From contig SXKQ01000173.1 in NCBI GenBank assembly GCA_005778045.1, forward strand, positions 1-23,954: a stretch of 23,954 nucleotides of DNA, given 5' to 3'. Of the stretch, positions 12,976-20,034 are shown one piece after another (within the stretch, counting starts at the first letter, position 1; each line of letters starts with the position of its first letter). The translations under genes and the position numbers were made by a program. The notes under the pieces were generated by a model. That model did no database searches. It saw nothing but the letters and a program-made list of their open reading frames with translations, and was not told the origin of the DNA. Source of the DNA: Planctomycetia bacterium. Lineage in GTDB: Bacteria > Planctomycetota > UBA1135 > GCA-002686595.

Positions 12976-13499
12976 TGGCGAGCTTCGACCCGCGCGCGGA
13001 CCTGACGCAGCTCGACGTCCTGTACGCCGAGATCCGCGCGTGGCTCGCTCTACCCCGCGAGCGCGTGCTGCGCGTCGACACCGCGATCTCGGGCTGGAAT
13101 GCCGAGCAGCACGTCGTGCACTGCTCGCTCGCCAACGAGCTCGTCGGTCGCAACCTGAAGAACCTGCTCAAGGGCTCGGGCATGCTGGTGGTCGAAACCG
13201 GCGAGCCGGTGGAGGGCGCGCTCGAGATCCTCGCCTCGGGTCTCATCCCGCGCGGCACCGCACAGGCGCCGCGCATCGTGCGACCGCCGGAGCTCGTGGA
13301 GCGTGCCTACCTGCTCGAGTGGCTCGAGGGAAACGAGCGAGAGTTCGCCGAGGCGCGGCAGCGGCTCGACGAGCTCGTCGCCGCGCCCAAGCGCATCCCA
13401 CACCAGATCCTCGGGCCCCTGACCGCCGTGCAGTGGGTGCGCTTCGCCGCCGTGCACACGGCGCATCACATGGCGATCGCGCGCGAGCTTTTCCGCTAG
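12975..13499 (+). CDS. DinB-like metal-binding protein
   Basis: A 174-aa four-helix-bundle protein of the DinB/YfiT superfamily. Candidate metal ligands are H46 and H49 in GWNAEQHVVHC and the C-terminal histidines H161, H164 and H165 (VHTAHHMAIARELF), matching the usual pattern of one histidine in helix 2 and a pair in the last helix. Superfamily members include thiol-dependent transferases and stress proteins; the substrate here is unknown. The gene starts within the stop codon of the dioxygenase gene (TGATG), so the two are translationally coupled and probably function in the same process, perhaps handling a kynurenine-pathway product. That link is inference from gene order. Confidence 0.75.
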   Translation: MASFDPRADLTQLDVLYAEIRAWLALPRERVLRVDTAISGWNAEQHVVHCSLANELVGRNLKNLLKGSGMLVVETGEPVEGALEILASGLIPRGTAQAPRIVRPPELVERAYLLEWLEGNEREFAEARQRLDELVAAPKRIPHQILGPLTAVQWVRFAAVHTAHHMAIARELFR

Positions 13500-13525
13500 G
13501 TCAACCGTTTCGCGCGGCCGACGCT

Positions 13526-13597
13526 TTCGATCGACCCAAGAGGTTCGATCGACCCAAGAGGTTCGATCGCCCCAGCAGGCTCGATCGAACCAAGAAC
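13526..13597 (+). repeat. Four tandem copies of an 18-bp repeat
   Basis: Copies lie at 13526-13543, 13544-13561, 13562-13579 and 13580-13597. The first two are identical (TTCGATCGACCCAAGAGG); the third and fourth have diverged by a few bases. Each contains the palindrome CGATCG. The array lies between the DinB-like stop and the small dyad, outside any convincing gene. An 18-base unit would keep frame if translated. Confidence 0.85.
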
Positions 13598-13630
13598 TCG
13601 GCCCGGTTCGCGCACCCACGCCGCTCGCGC

Positions 13631-13705
13631 TCAGCGGGCGAGCCAGCCCAGCAGGGCGAACCACGCGATCCAGAACAGGCGGCTGCGGACGATGCGGTCG
13701 AGCAT
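13631..13705 (-). CDS. Possible 24-residue single-helix membrane peptide
   Basis: On the minus strand the ATG at 13705 opens a 24-codon frame ending at a TGA (13633-13631). The peptide has a basic start (MLDRIVRSR), a hydrophobic/aromatic helix (LFWIAWFALLGWLA) and a final arginine. A GAGGA sequence lies about 8 bases upstream, a better ribosome site than most genes in the window have. It is downstream of the WYL-regulator gene on the same strand, beyond the 13751-13775 dyad. It resembles small single-span membrane peptides in general character only. Confidence 0.35.
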   Translation of the reverse strand: MLDRIVRSRLFWIAWFALLGWLAR

Positions 13706-13750
13706 GGCTTGAGTCCTCACGGGGCGTGCGAGGAGGCACTCTCGCCGACG

Positions 13751-13775
13751 ACCTTGGACAAGGAATGTCCAAGGT
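13751..13775 (-). terminator. Perfect 10-bp inverted repeat after the WYL-regulator gene
   Basis: ACCTTGGACA (13751-13760) and TGTCCAAGGT (13766-13775) flank 5 bases, giving a perfect dyad 36 bases beyond the stop of the minus-strand regulator. No T-tract follows. It most likely ends that transcript; an operator for a downstream small gene is the alternative. Confidence 0.55.
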
Positions 13776-13810
13776 GCGGGACTCTCGGGCGACGGGGTGC
13801 AGCGCGCGCC

Positions 13811-14815
13811 CTACAGGTGCGCCTTGGCCATGCGCTCGGCCTGCTCGCGCACCTCGCGCCGCAGGCTGGCCGGCTTCCGCACCTCGACCGTGCCCCCGTA
13901 GCGCAGCACCTGCCGCGCGACCTCGAACAGCGTGTTCGAGAGGAACGACAGCGTCGCCGAGCCGTCCTTGTGCTTGCGCACGGCCTGCTTTTTGGCCCAC
14001 GCGCGCTCGTCGGCGATGTGCGCGTGCTCGAGCGCGAAGTGCAGCTCGACCGTCTCCGGCTTGCCCTGACCGTGCATGGCGTTGAAGCCGTGCTCGAAAT
14101 AGGCCTGCGCGGAGAATGACGGATCTACTTCGAAGCCCTCGTCCGTGCATGCGATGCGACGGATGCGCGGCACGTAGAAGAGCGCGAAGTGGCGGCCATT
14201 CTGCGTGCGTCCGACGAGGAACCACTCGCGTTCGCGCACCACGAGCAGGTACGGGTCGATGCGGCGCGTCTCGGTGCGGCCCTTGCTCGGCGTGAAGTAG
14301 TCGATGTCGATCTTGCGATGGGACAGGATCGCGTCGACGAGCTCGCTCCACGTGCGCGTCGGGATCGGCGTCGCCGGGAGTCCGCCGAAGTGCACGGCCT
14401 CGGCCGCGAGCGCGTGCTTCGCGCGCATGTCCTTCGGCAAGGTGCCGAGCACGCGGTCGAACGCGCCGCGCAGCTCGTGCGCGAGCGGCGTGCCTTCGTA
14501 CTGCAGCACGGCGTTCTCCGTCACCATCAGCGCGAACAGGTCGCGCTCCGAGAGCGCCGTGGCCGGGATCTGGAAGCCGGTCTCGCTGTAGCGGAAGCCC
14601 TTGCGGCTCGAGTCGTACTCGATCGGCGCCGCGAGCTCGTTGCGCATCGCCTCGATGTCGCGATAGATCGACTTGGCGGAAACGCCGCAGGCCTTGGCGA
14701 GCTTCGCCGCGCTCGGAAATCCGCCCTCGCGCAGCAGCGCGTCGATCAGGTGAATGCGCTTCCAGCGCGAGAGGTAGTCCCCGTCGGGGCCTTGGTACAG
14801 GGCGGGAGAGGGCAT
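13811..14815 (-). CDS. WYL-domain transcriptional regulator
   Basis: A 334-aa DNA-binding regulator of the HTH-WYL-WCX type. Residues 17-62 form a winged helix-turn-helix (WKRIHLIDALLREGGFPSAA, then AKACGVSAKSIYRDIEAMRN). The WYL domain spans about 150-235, starting at AILSHRKIDIDYFTPSKG and containing DPYLLVVREREWFLVGR, with WFL in place of the classical WYL, and then FYVPRIRRI. A WCX-like region runs from about 255 to the C-terminus (PETVELHFALEHAHIADERA and a final Arg/Glu helix). Such proteins bind nucleotide-type ligands or nucleic acid and often control defence, DNA-repair or metabolic operons. It is transcribed divergently from the 15053-19986 operon with a dyad between them, so it may control that operon; this is inference. 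The ATG at 14815 has a TAGCAT hexamer 27 bases upstream. Confidence 0.9.
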   Translation of the reverse strand: MPSPALYQGPDGDYLSRWKRIHLIDALLREGGFPSAAKLAKACGVSAKSIYRDIEAMRNELAAPIEYDSSRKGFRYSETGFQIPATALSERDLFALMVTENAVLQYEGTPLAHELRGAFDRVLGTLPKDMRAKHALAAEAVHFGGLPATPIPTRTWSELVDAILSHRKIDIDYFTPSKGRTETRRIDPYLLVVREREWFLVGRTQNGRHFALFYVPRIRRIACTDEGFEVDPSFSAQAYFEHGFNAMHGQGKPETVELHFALEHAHIADERAWAKKQAVRKHKDGSATLSFLSNTLFEVARQVLRYGGTVEVRKPASLRREVREQAERMAKAHL

Positions 14816-14842
14816 GGATTCGGCCTCGGTGCGAGCGTGCGG

Positions 14843-14848
14843 ATGCTA
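14843..14848 (-). promoter_or_regulatory. -10 element of the WYL-regulator gene
   Basis: On the minus strand TAGCAT (14848-14843) lies 27 bases before the ATG at 14815. The predicted leader is about 20 bases and has no Shine-Dalgarno. Confidence 0.4.
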
Positions 14849-14972
14849 GCCCCGCGACGATTGCGGAATCCATGGCCCATGGACCGTCGCGTCCGCGCCG
14901 GGCGCGAGCCGAGGAGGGGAGAGCGCGTCCCCCTACTCCGTTCTCGAAAGTGGGGAATTTGGGCGGAGCGAT

Positions 14973-14997
14973 GGTGCCGAATGTGAAATACGGCACC
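14973..14997. promoter_or_regulatory. Dyad in the divergent intergenic region, candidate operator
   Basis: GGTGCCG (14973-14979) and CGGCACC (14991-14997) form a perfect 7-bp inverted repeat with 11 bases between, i.e. centres about 18 bases apart on the same face of the helix. It ends 6 bases before the -35-like element of the rightward promoter. A regulator site is more likely than a terminator. The rest of 14816-15052 shows only the two promoters. Confidence 0.45.
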
Positions 14998-15003
14998 AAC
15001 CAC

Positions 15004-15046
15004 TTGGCGAATTTGCGGGAGCGCGGCTAGCGTTCGGAGGAGAGGA
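15004..15046 (+). promoter_or_regulatory. Promoter and strong ribosome site of the 15053 operon
   Basis: TTGGCG (15004-15009), an 18-base spacer and TAGCGT (15028-15033) form a plausible promoter. GGAGGAGAGG at 15037-15046 is the best Shine-Dalgarno in the window and lies six bases before the TTG at 15053. The predicted transcription start at about 15040 would fall inside this sequence, so part of it may not be transcribed from this promoter. Confidence 0.55.
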
Positions 15047-15052
15047 ATCCGA

Positions 15053-15760
15053 TTGGCACGCCAGCCGTCGCACAGCCGTGGAGGAACTCCGGAGCGCGCG
15101 CAGAGCTTCGCGCAGGGGAGTCCGTGGCCCGTGTATCCGAAATTCACGCTGCTCGGACGCTCGGGCGCCGCGCCGCTCGATTCCGGGCCGCTGCTGGGGC
15201 CGGGCAGCCAGCCCGCGTCGAGCAGCGCGCGCGCCTACTTGATGCGCATCTGTGAGGGCGATCCGCTGGGGCTCGCGACGGCCGTGCGCGAGTGCGTGGC
15301 GGAGCGAGCGCTGCTGGTCGAGCCCGCGCACGTGGGCGAAAAAATGGCGGCGCGCGCCGCATTCGAGATGGCGCGTGACGGGGGCTGGCAGGCCGAGCCC
15401 GCGCGCGTGCGGGAGTGGATCGAGCGCGCGCTCGCGCTCGAGCTCGAGGACCAGCGCGCGGCCGGGGCCGAGCCGGTTCCGCGCTCGCCCGGACCGTTCC
15501 TCACCGCCGTGGCCGAGCGGCTGGGGCTCGAGCCGCTGCTGATGTGCGGGGCCGCGGTGGTGTTCAACGGCCTGCCGATCTGCGTGCGGCGGGTGTTCTT
15601 CGGGGCCTTCGTGCGCGGTGAGTCGCTGGAGCAACTCGCGGCCACCGGGCACGGCTCCGTGGACACCGTCCGCCGCCGCCTGCGCTGCGCCCTGCTGTCG
15701 ATCGCCCGCTTGCGGCCGAGCGAACTCGTACCCGAGGATAGGAGCTCCACCGATGACTGA
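15053..15760 (+). CDS. Regulator with sigma-region-4-like helix-turn-helix
   Basis: A 235-aa protein, unusual in starting with TTG; the strong GGAGGAGAGG site six bases upstream supports this start. Residues 1-55 are Gly/Pro/Ser-rich and poorly structured. Residues 60-155 are helical and charged (YLMRICEGDPLGLATAVREC, VREWIERALALELEDQRAAG). Residues about 165-222 resemble sigma region 4 or a related helix-turn-helix: LEPLLMCGAAVVFNGLPICV, RRVFFGAFVRGESLEQLAA, then a recognition-helix-like GSVDTVRRRLRCALLSIARL. A region 2 is not evident, so it may be a sigma-like DNA-binding protein and not a complete sigma factor. Its end overlaps the next gene by eight bases. It heads an operon leading to a large exported protein and is divergent from a WYL regulator. 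Confidence 0.65.
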   Translation: MARQPSHSRGGTPERAQSFAQGSPWPVYPKFTLLGRSGAAPLDSGPLLGPGSQPASSSARAYLMRICEGDPLGLATAVRECVAERALLVEPAHVGEKMAARAAFEMARDGGWQAEPARVREWIERALALELEDQRAAGAEPVPRSPGPFLTAVAERLGLEPLLMCGAAVVFNGLPICVRRVFFGAFVRGESLEQLAATGHGSVDTVRRRLRCALLSIARLRPSELVPEDRSSTDD

Positions 15761-16676
15761 GCTCGCCGCCCTGCACCCTGAGATCGAAGGCCTGCTGCGC
15801 GAGGTCGCGGCCGACCCGCAGTCCAACCTGCTGCGCCTGCCCCGCACGGGTCTGCGCCACAGCCTGCGCCGCGCTGAGCTCCCCGAGCGCGCCCCGACCA
15901 CTGGCCTGCGCCCCGCCGAGCGTGAGCTCCTGCGCGCCTGCAGCCACGAAGTCGCCTACCTGCTGCTCCTCGCCTGCTACCGCCAGCAGATCACCGCGCC
16001 CCAGAACCGCTACCTCGTCCACTCGCTCAACGAGTCCGGCGAGGTCGCGGCCACGCTCGAGCGCCGCTGGCTCGCCTTCGCGAGCCAGAAGCTCGGCCTG
16101 ATGTTGGGTCGCTCGATCCTCAACGCCATGGCGCTGCTCGCGCGCTGCGTTTCCCCCGATGGTCGTCGCTGGCCCAGCGTGCTGGAGCTCGCCGCGGCCT
16201 CGTCACGCCTCGACCCCAGCAACACCGCCCACAACTACGCCGCTCTCGAGCTGATCCTCGCCCACCAGCCCGCCTCAGGCGTACGGATGCTGGAGAAATT
16301 CGAGCACGAAGCGATGCGCCAGCGCGTGATGAGCCTGAGCAACCTGATCTTCGGGTATGAGAGCCTCGGCCGACTCGACTTGGCATATCAGGTGTTGCAA
16401 TCACGAGCCTGGCCCGATGGTGGGGAACTGCTGAAGAGCTTCACCGGGCTCGTACTTTCCGCCCAACTCGGCAACCAGCAACATGCCATGGCGTGGGCGT
16501 GGAGAGTGTCCGAGCAGTCGGTGAATCCGAGCGACTTGAACACGCTGCTCGAAGGGCTTCGACAGCGAAGGCGCGCAGCATTGTGGGCGCCTCGAGAGCG
16601 AGCAGAGGCAGTTCTGCGAACCATGAGTCATAAGATCGATGATCGATTGCACGAGGTGGCTGATGTTTTTGCGTAG
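15753..16676 (+). CDS. Helical, TPR-like protein of unknown function
   Basis: A 307-aa soluble protein without membrane segment or signal peptide. It is almost entirely helical. An N-terminal Arg/Leu/Glu-rich part (LAALHPEIEGLLREVAADPQ) precedes a more hydrophobic stretch (SHEVAYLLLLACYRQQI). From about residue 150 there are paired helices of TPR-like spacing (SRLDPSNTAHNYAALELILA, MSLSNLIFGYESLGRLDLAY, LSAQLGNQQHAMAWAWRVSE), suggesting a protein-binding scaffold. No known family is recognised. The ATG at 15753 overlaps the previous stop, with GGATAGGAG just upstream, so it is coupled to the regulator and could act as its partner or antagonist (inference). From about base 16290 onward GC content falls and codon choice changes, so the C-terminal third differs in origin or history from the rest. 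Confidence 0.68.
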   Translation: MTELAALHPEIEGLLREVAADPQSNLLRLPRTGLRHSLRRAELPERAPTTGLRPAERELLRACSHEVAYLLLLACYRQQITAPQNRYLVHSLNESGEVAATLERRWLAFASQKLGLMLGRSILNAMALLARCVSPDGRRWPSVLELAAASSRLDPSNTAHNYAALELILAHQPASGVRMLEKFEHEAMRQRVMSLSNLIFGYESLGRLDLAYQVLQSRAWPDGGELLKSFTGLVLSAQLGNQQHAMAWAWRVSEQSVNPSDLNTLLEGLRQRRRAALWAPRERAEAVLRTMSHKIDDRLHEVADVFA

Positions 16677-16851
16677 CGCGATGCTGACGTGCCTTGTACT
16701 TGCGGCCATCCAACCCGCAAGCAGCGCACAGAAATCTACTTCCAACCAAACTGGCGGTGTAATTGAGCCCCCGAATGGAAATTCGCGTGCCACGCCAACG
16801 AGGCACAACAATATGAGCAACACCCAGCAGAAGCCGCCGCTGAGCCCCTGA
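16663..16851 (+). CDS. Small secreted or lipid-free exported peptide
   Basis: A 62-aa protein, given a start at the ATG at 16663. A hydrophobic signal segment (MFLRSAMLTCLVLAAIQPAS) ends at a probable signal-peptidase I site after SSA. The remaining ~40 residues are Asn/Gln/Pro/Thr/Ser-rich and unstructured, without motif. The start overlaps the end of the upstream gene by 14 bases, and GAGGTGG lies close to the ATG. An ATG at 16681 is an alternative that still leaves a signal peptide. It ends three bases before the start of the 1043-residue gene, so it is part of the operon. GC is about 55-57% in two 60-base lines counted here, against about 70% further downstream. It may be a leader translated to couple the next gene. 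Confidence 0.5.
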   Translation: MFLRSAMLTCLVLAAIQPASSAQKSTSNQTGGVIEPPNGNSRATPTRHNNMSNTQQKPPLSP

Positions 16852-16854
16852 CGC

Positions 16855-19800
16855 ATGTCGAGAGCACGGCTACTTCTGGTTCTGTGCCTCATTCCGCTTG
16901 GCACGGTCGTCTGGTTCCTGTCGCGAGACGCTTCGTCAGCGAACTCGTACACAGTTCGACCGATACCCCAGGGGTTGCACGCCGGAGAAGAGAACGACAC
17001 CGGGTTCCGTCGTGACCTCGGCGATGACGTGGATGTCGAGAACGCACCGCCAGTCATAGTCAGGCTTGTTTCAGTCACCGGCGAGCCCGTTACATCCGGC
17101 TTCATCGCGACGAGCGCATGGCTCTCAGCAGATGCAACGGATCTGGTAGTTCGATCCGGCGCTGTTGAGGGAGTCACCTGCTCTTACGAGTGGAGCGGCT
17201 CCCCGGACAAGAACGGAATTTGCGAAATACCCGGGGAAAATCGGGGTAGATCAAAGGACCTCGCGCTGTGGGTTGTCTCTGATGGCTTTGAAGTGTCGTG
17301 CAGGCCCCTGGATCGCGCCCTTGAGGATGGGAGCGTGACGCTCTCGCCCGCCAGCCCGTGGATTGCCACCGTTTGTCGTGAGAGCGGCGAGGTACTGGCC
17401 AATGCGGAGATCGACCAGCGAGTCGCGGCATGGGACATCGCGCGAGGGGCGGAGCCGCCGCGTCGATTGGCGGTCCTCGCGCTGAAGTTGCGGACTGGCG
17501 CGCACGGCACAGCTTTGCTGCCGCGCGCGGTCTACAGGACAAGACTGATGGCTATGTGGGCGACGTTGACGTCCGCGTGGGTCGATGGGCCTAGAAACGG
17601 GACAATCAGCTTCATTCTCAGGGGCTCCTTCTCAGCGCGCGGCTTTGTTCGCGGACTCGAAGAGCGCCTGAACGCAGCGAGGATCGAATGCAGCTCGCTG
17701 TTCGGATCCGAGTCAAGGTTGCTTGGCATCGCGAAGATAGAAACGGACGGCAGCTGGCTCATGCCGCGGATACCGTGCAACGCACTTCAGCGTTACAAAT
17801 TCAGATACCTATCTGCTGCCGGAGCGGCTCAGGATGAATGGGTCACTGACGTGGCCGAAGGTGACGACATCGTTGTCAGCTTTGAGCATCTCCGTGGGCG
17901 TGGCATCGAAGTCAGAGTGGAGGACGAGGTCGGCGCACCCATTTCTGGTGCTGGGATCTGGGCCAATTACATCGCGCGTGGAGGTCTGCCGATCTCGATA
18001 CAAGCTGTCACCGGCCCCGACGGTATCGCGCGGGTGGATGGGCTCACGGATGTGCGGGCGGAGATCTTCGCGACGGCGCGTGGGTATGTGGCCTCGCAGG
18101 AGTTGGTCAGCGTTTGGCCGGCGTTTGCGCGGGCGCCGGTGGTCGTGAAGCTTCGGAAGGCCGGGATGTTGGCGGGGCGGGTGCTGAAGGGGGAGGCGCC
18201 GGTGGCGAACTTCGAGGTGTGGTACATGCCCAAGTCGGGCGGGATCTGGGGTTACGAGCGCTTTGAGGCCGCGGAGGACGGGCGCTTCGTGCTCGAGGAA
18301 GTCCCGGTCGGCGAGGTCGAGCTGTTCGCCACGGCGGACGTTCTCGGTCAGAGCGATGTGCTGAATGCCGTCATCGGAAACGATCTGACGCAAGCGCCGG
18401 AGGTGGAGCTCAAGCTCCTGCCCAGCATGAGCGGTCGCGGGCGCATCGTGGACGCGGAGAGCGGACGGCCCCTCGAGCGGGCGCTCGTCCGCGTGTGGGC
18501 CTGCGTCGGAGGCACGCCGGTGGAGCAGCGGCACGAACTCGGTGTCGATCCTGTCTCGGGCGAGTTCCGGACCGATGCGCTCTCGAGCGGAACGGCGCGC
18601 ATTCATGCGGAAGCGCCGGGCTACGTTGGGCGCAGCGTCTCGGCCTTCGGCGAGCCCGGCAGCGAAGTGGACTTCGGCGTCGTGCGCCTCGAACGCTCCC
18701 AAGGCCTTCGTTTGCGCATCGTTCCCGATAGCGACCTGAGGCTCGACTATTGCTCGGCGATGGTCGGAGCCGGGCAGATGACGTCGCTCCAGCTCTTTGA
18801 CACGGACGGCTGGATGGAAGTCGGCGGCCTCGTCGCGGGGCCGTGTCGGGTCGATGTGGTGCGGGCGGATCGGTACGAGGAGGGGTTCGATTTCACCCTC
18901 GAGCGGGGGCAGGGGGTGGTGGAGCTGCCGGTGCGCGTGGCGCCGGGGGTGAACGTCGTGCTGGAGGAGGGGGCTCCGGCGGAGGCGGCCTTGGTGCGCG
19001 TGCACCATCGGGACGAGACGGGGTGGGGGCGCGACACGCTGGGGAACCTCGATGGGGGGCGTGAGGTGGTGCTGCCGGTCGAGGCGGCGCGGGTGCGGGA
19101 AGTCGAGGTGCTCGACGCGAACTCCGTGCGGCTGCTGCGGCGCGAGGTCACGGCGGAGGAGCGCGCGGCGGGCACGGTGCGCATCGGTGCGGCCGAGGAG
19201 TTCCTCGTGCGCGTCGTCGATCGCAAGCGCGTGCCGATCGAGGGCACGACGGTACTCGTGCGGCGCAACGGAGGTGCGACGGAAGTGGCGCTCGATGCGC
19301 GCACGGATGCCGAGGGTCTGGCGCGGCTCGCCGGGGTCGGGTGGGAGCAGGTCGAGGTGCTCGTCTTCCATCCACAGCGCGGCGTGGTGCCCAGCGTGCG
19401 CGCGCGCGCGACGGACCACCGCTCGAAGCCGCTCGAGATCGAGCTCGAAGCCGAGGGACGCTGGTCGATCGACGTGCGCGACGGCGAGGTGCCGCTCGCG
19501 GGCGTACAGGTGCGCTTCCTCGACCCGCGCCACAACGCGGGTCGCAGCTTGAGCGATGCGACCGGCCGCGCGACTTCGCTGCCGTTCGCTGCGGCCCGTT
19601 TCCGGGCGGAGGCGGGCGAGCGCGGCTACTGGCCGAGCGCGCTCGAGGCCGACATCCAGGGAACCGACCTGCAGTCGACGCTGCAGGTGCGTCGCACCGG
19701 AAGTGCGGAAGTCGAGCTGCGCTCGGGCAGCACACCCGACGTGCAGGCTTTCGAAGTCGACTTCGAGAGCATCGAGTTCGGGGAGCGCGCGAGCCAGTGG

Positions 19801-19986
19801 ATCGAGCAGGGTCGCGCGAGCGCCGACGGGGGACTGAGCCCCGACAAGGATGGCCGCGTGCGCGTCGATGGCCTGCCGCGCGGCAAGTATCGCTGGCGCG
19901 CAGTGCGCGCCGGCGAGGTCGTCGCGAGCGGCGAGCTCGAGGTACCCCCGCACGGCATCGTGCGCGAGAAGATCTTCGTGCCCTGA
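16855..19986 (+). CDS. Large membrane-anchored protein with repeated carboxypeptidase-regulatory-like domains
   Basis: A 1043-aa protein. Residues 5-21 are a signal anchor (RLLLVLCLIPLGTVVWF); the rest should lie outside the cytoplasm. From about residue 65 the chain is a series of beta-sandwich modules of the carboxypeptidase-regulatory/CnaB-like type. Each has a strand such as IEVRVEDEVGAPISGAGI (about 350), AGRVLKGEAPVANFEVW (440), GRGRIVDAESGRPLERALV (527), LVRVVDRKRVPIEGTTVLV (783) or WSIDVRDGEVPLAGVQVRF (870). Each module then ends with a D-G-x-A/F-x-L/V turn such as GPDGIARVDGL, AEDGRFVLEEV or DAEGLARLAGV. No protease, lyase or C-terminal anchor motif is visible. A structural or ligand-binding surface role is likely. 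Bases 16855 to about 18050 are lower in GC and use different codons from the remainder, so the N-terminal ~400 residues may have been exchanged as a block. Confidence 0.78.
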   Translation: MSRARLLLVLCLIPLGTVVWFLSRDASSANSYTVRPIPQGLHAGEENDTGFRRDLGDDVDVENAPPVIVRLVSVTGEPVTSGFIATSAWLSADATDLVVRSGAVEGVTCSYEWSGSPDKNGICEIPGENRGRSKDLALWVVSDGFEVSCRPLDRALEDGSVTLSPASPWIATVCRESGEVLANAEIDQRVAAWDIARGAEPPRRLAVLALKLRTGAHGTALLPRAVYRTRLMAMWATLTSAWVDGPRNGTISFILRGSFSARGFVRGLEERLNAARIECSSLFGSESRLLGIAKIETDGSWLMPRIPCNALQRYKFRYLSAAGAAQDEWVTDVAEGDDIVVSFEHLRGRGIEVRVEDEVGAPISGAGIWANYIARGGLPISIQAVTGPDGIARVDGLTDVRAEIFATARGYVASQELVSVWPAFARAPVVVKLRKAGMLAGRVLKGEAPVANFEVWYMPKSGGIWGYERFEAAEDGRFVLEEVPVGEVELFATADVLGQSDVLNAVIGNDLTQAPEVELKLLPSMSGRGRIVDAESGRPLERALVRVWACVGGTPVEQRHELGVDPVSGEFRTDALSSGTARIHAEAPGYVGRSVSAFGEPGSEVDFGVVRLERSQGLRLRIVPDSDLRLDYCSAMVGAGQMTSLQLFDTDGWMEVGGLVAGPCRVDVVRADRYEEGFDFTLERGQGVVELPVRVAPGVNVVLEEGAPAEAALVRVHHRDETGWGRDTLGNLDGGREVVLPVEAARVREVEVLDANSVRLLRREVTAEERAAGTVRIGAAEEFLVRVVDRKRVPIEGTTVLVRRNGGATEVALDARTDAEGLARLAGVGWEQVEVLVFHPQRGVVPSVRARATDHRSKPLEIELEAEGRWSIDVRDGEVPLAGVQVRFLDPRHNAGRSLSDATGRATSLPFAAARFRAEAGERGYWPSALEADIQGTDLQSTLQVRRTGSAEVELRSGSTPDVQAFEVDFESIEFGERASQWIEQGRASADGGLSPDKDGRVRVDGLPRGKYRWRAVRAGEVVASGELEVPPHGIVREKIFVP

Positions 19987-20034
19987 CCTGCGTGCCAAGT
20001 ACGGCGCAGGATGCACCGTTACGGCGAGCGTCGG

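Noticed and set aside
13526..13597. The tandem repeats as a CRISPR array.
   Set aside because: The copies are 18 bases and directly adjacent with no spacers, and no cas gene is present.
17809..20016. A 735-codon minus-strand frame opposite the giant gene.
   Set aside because: The His/Arg/Leu-rich composition is the usual antisense shadow of a GC-rich gene; the plus strand has coherent beta-sandwich modules and a signal anchor.
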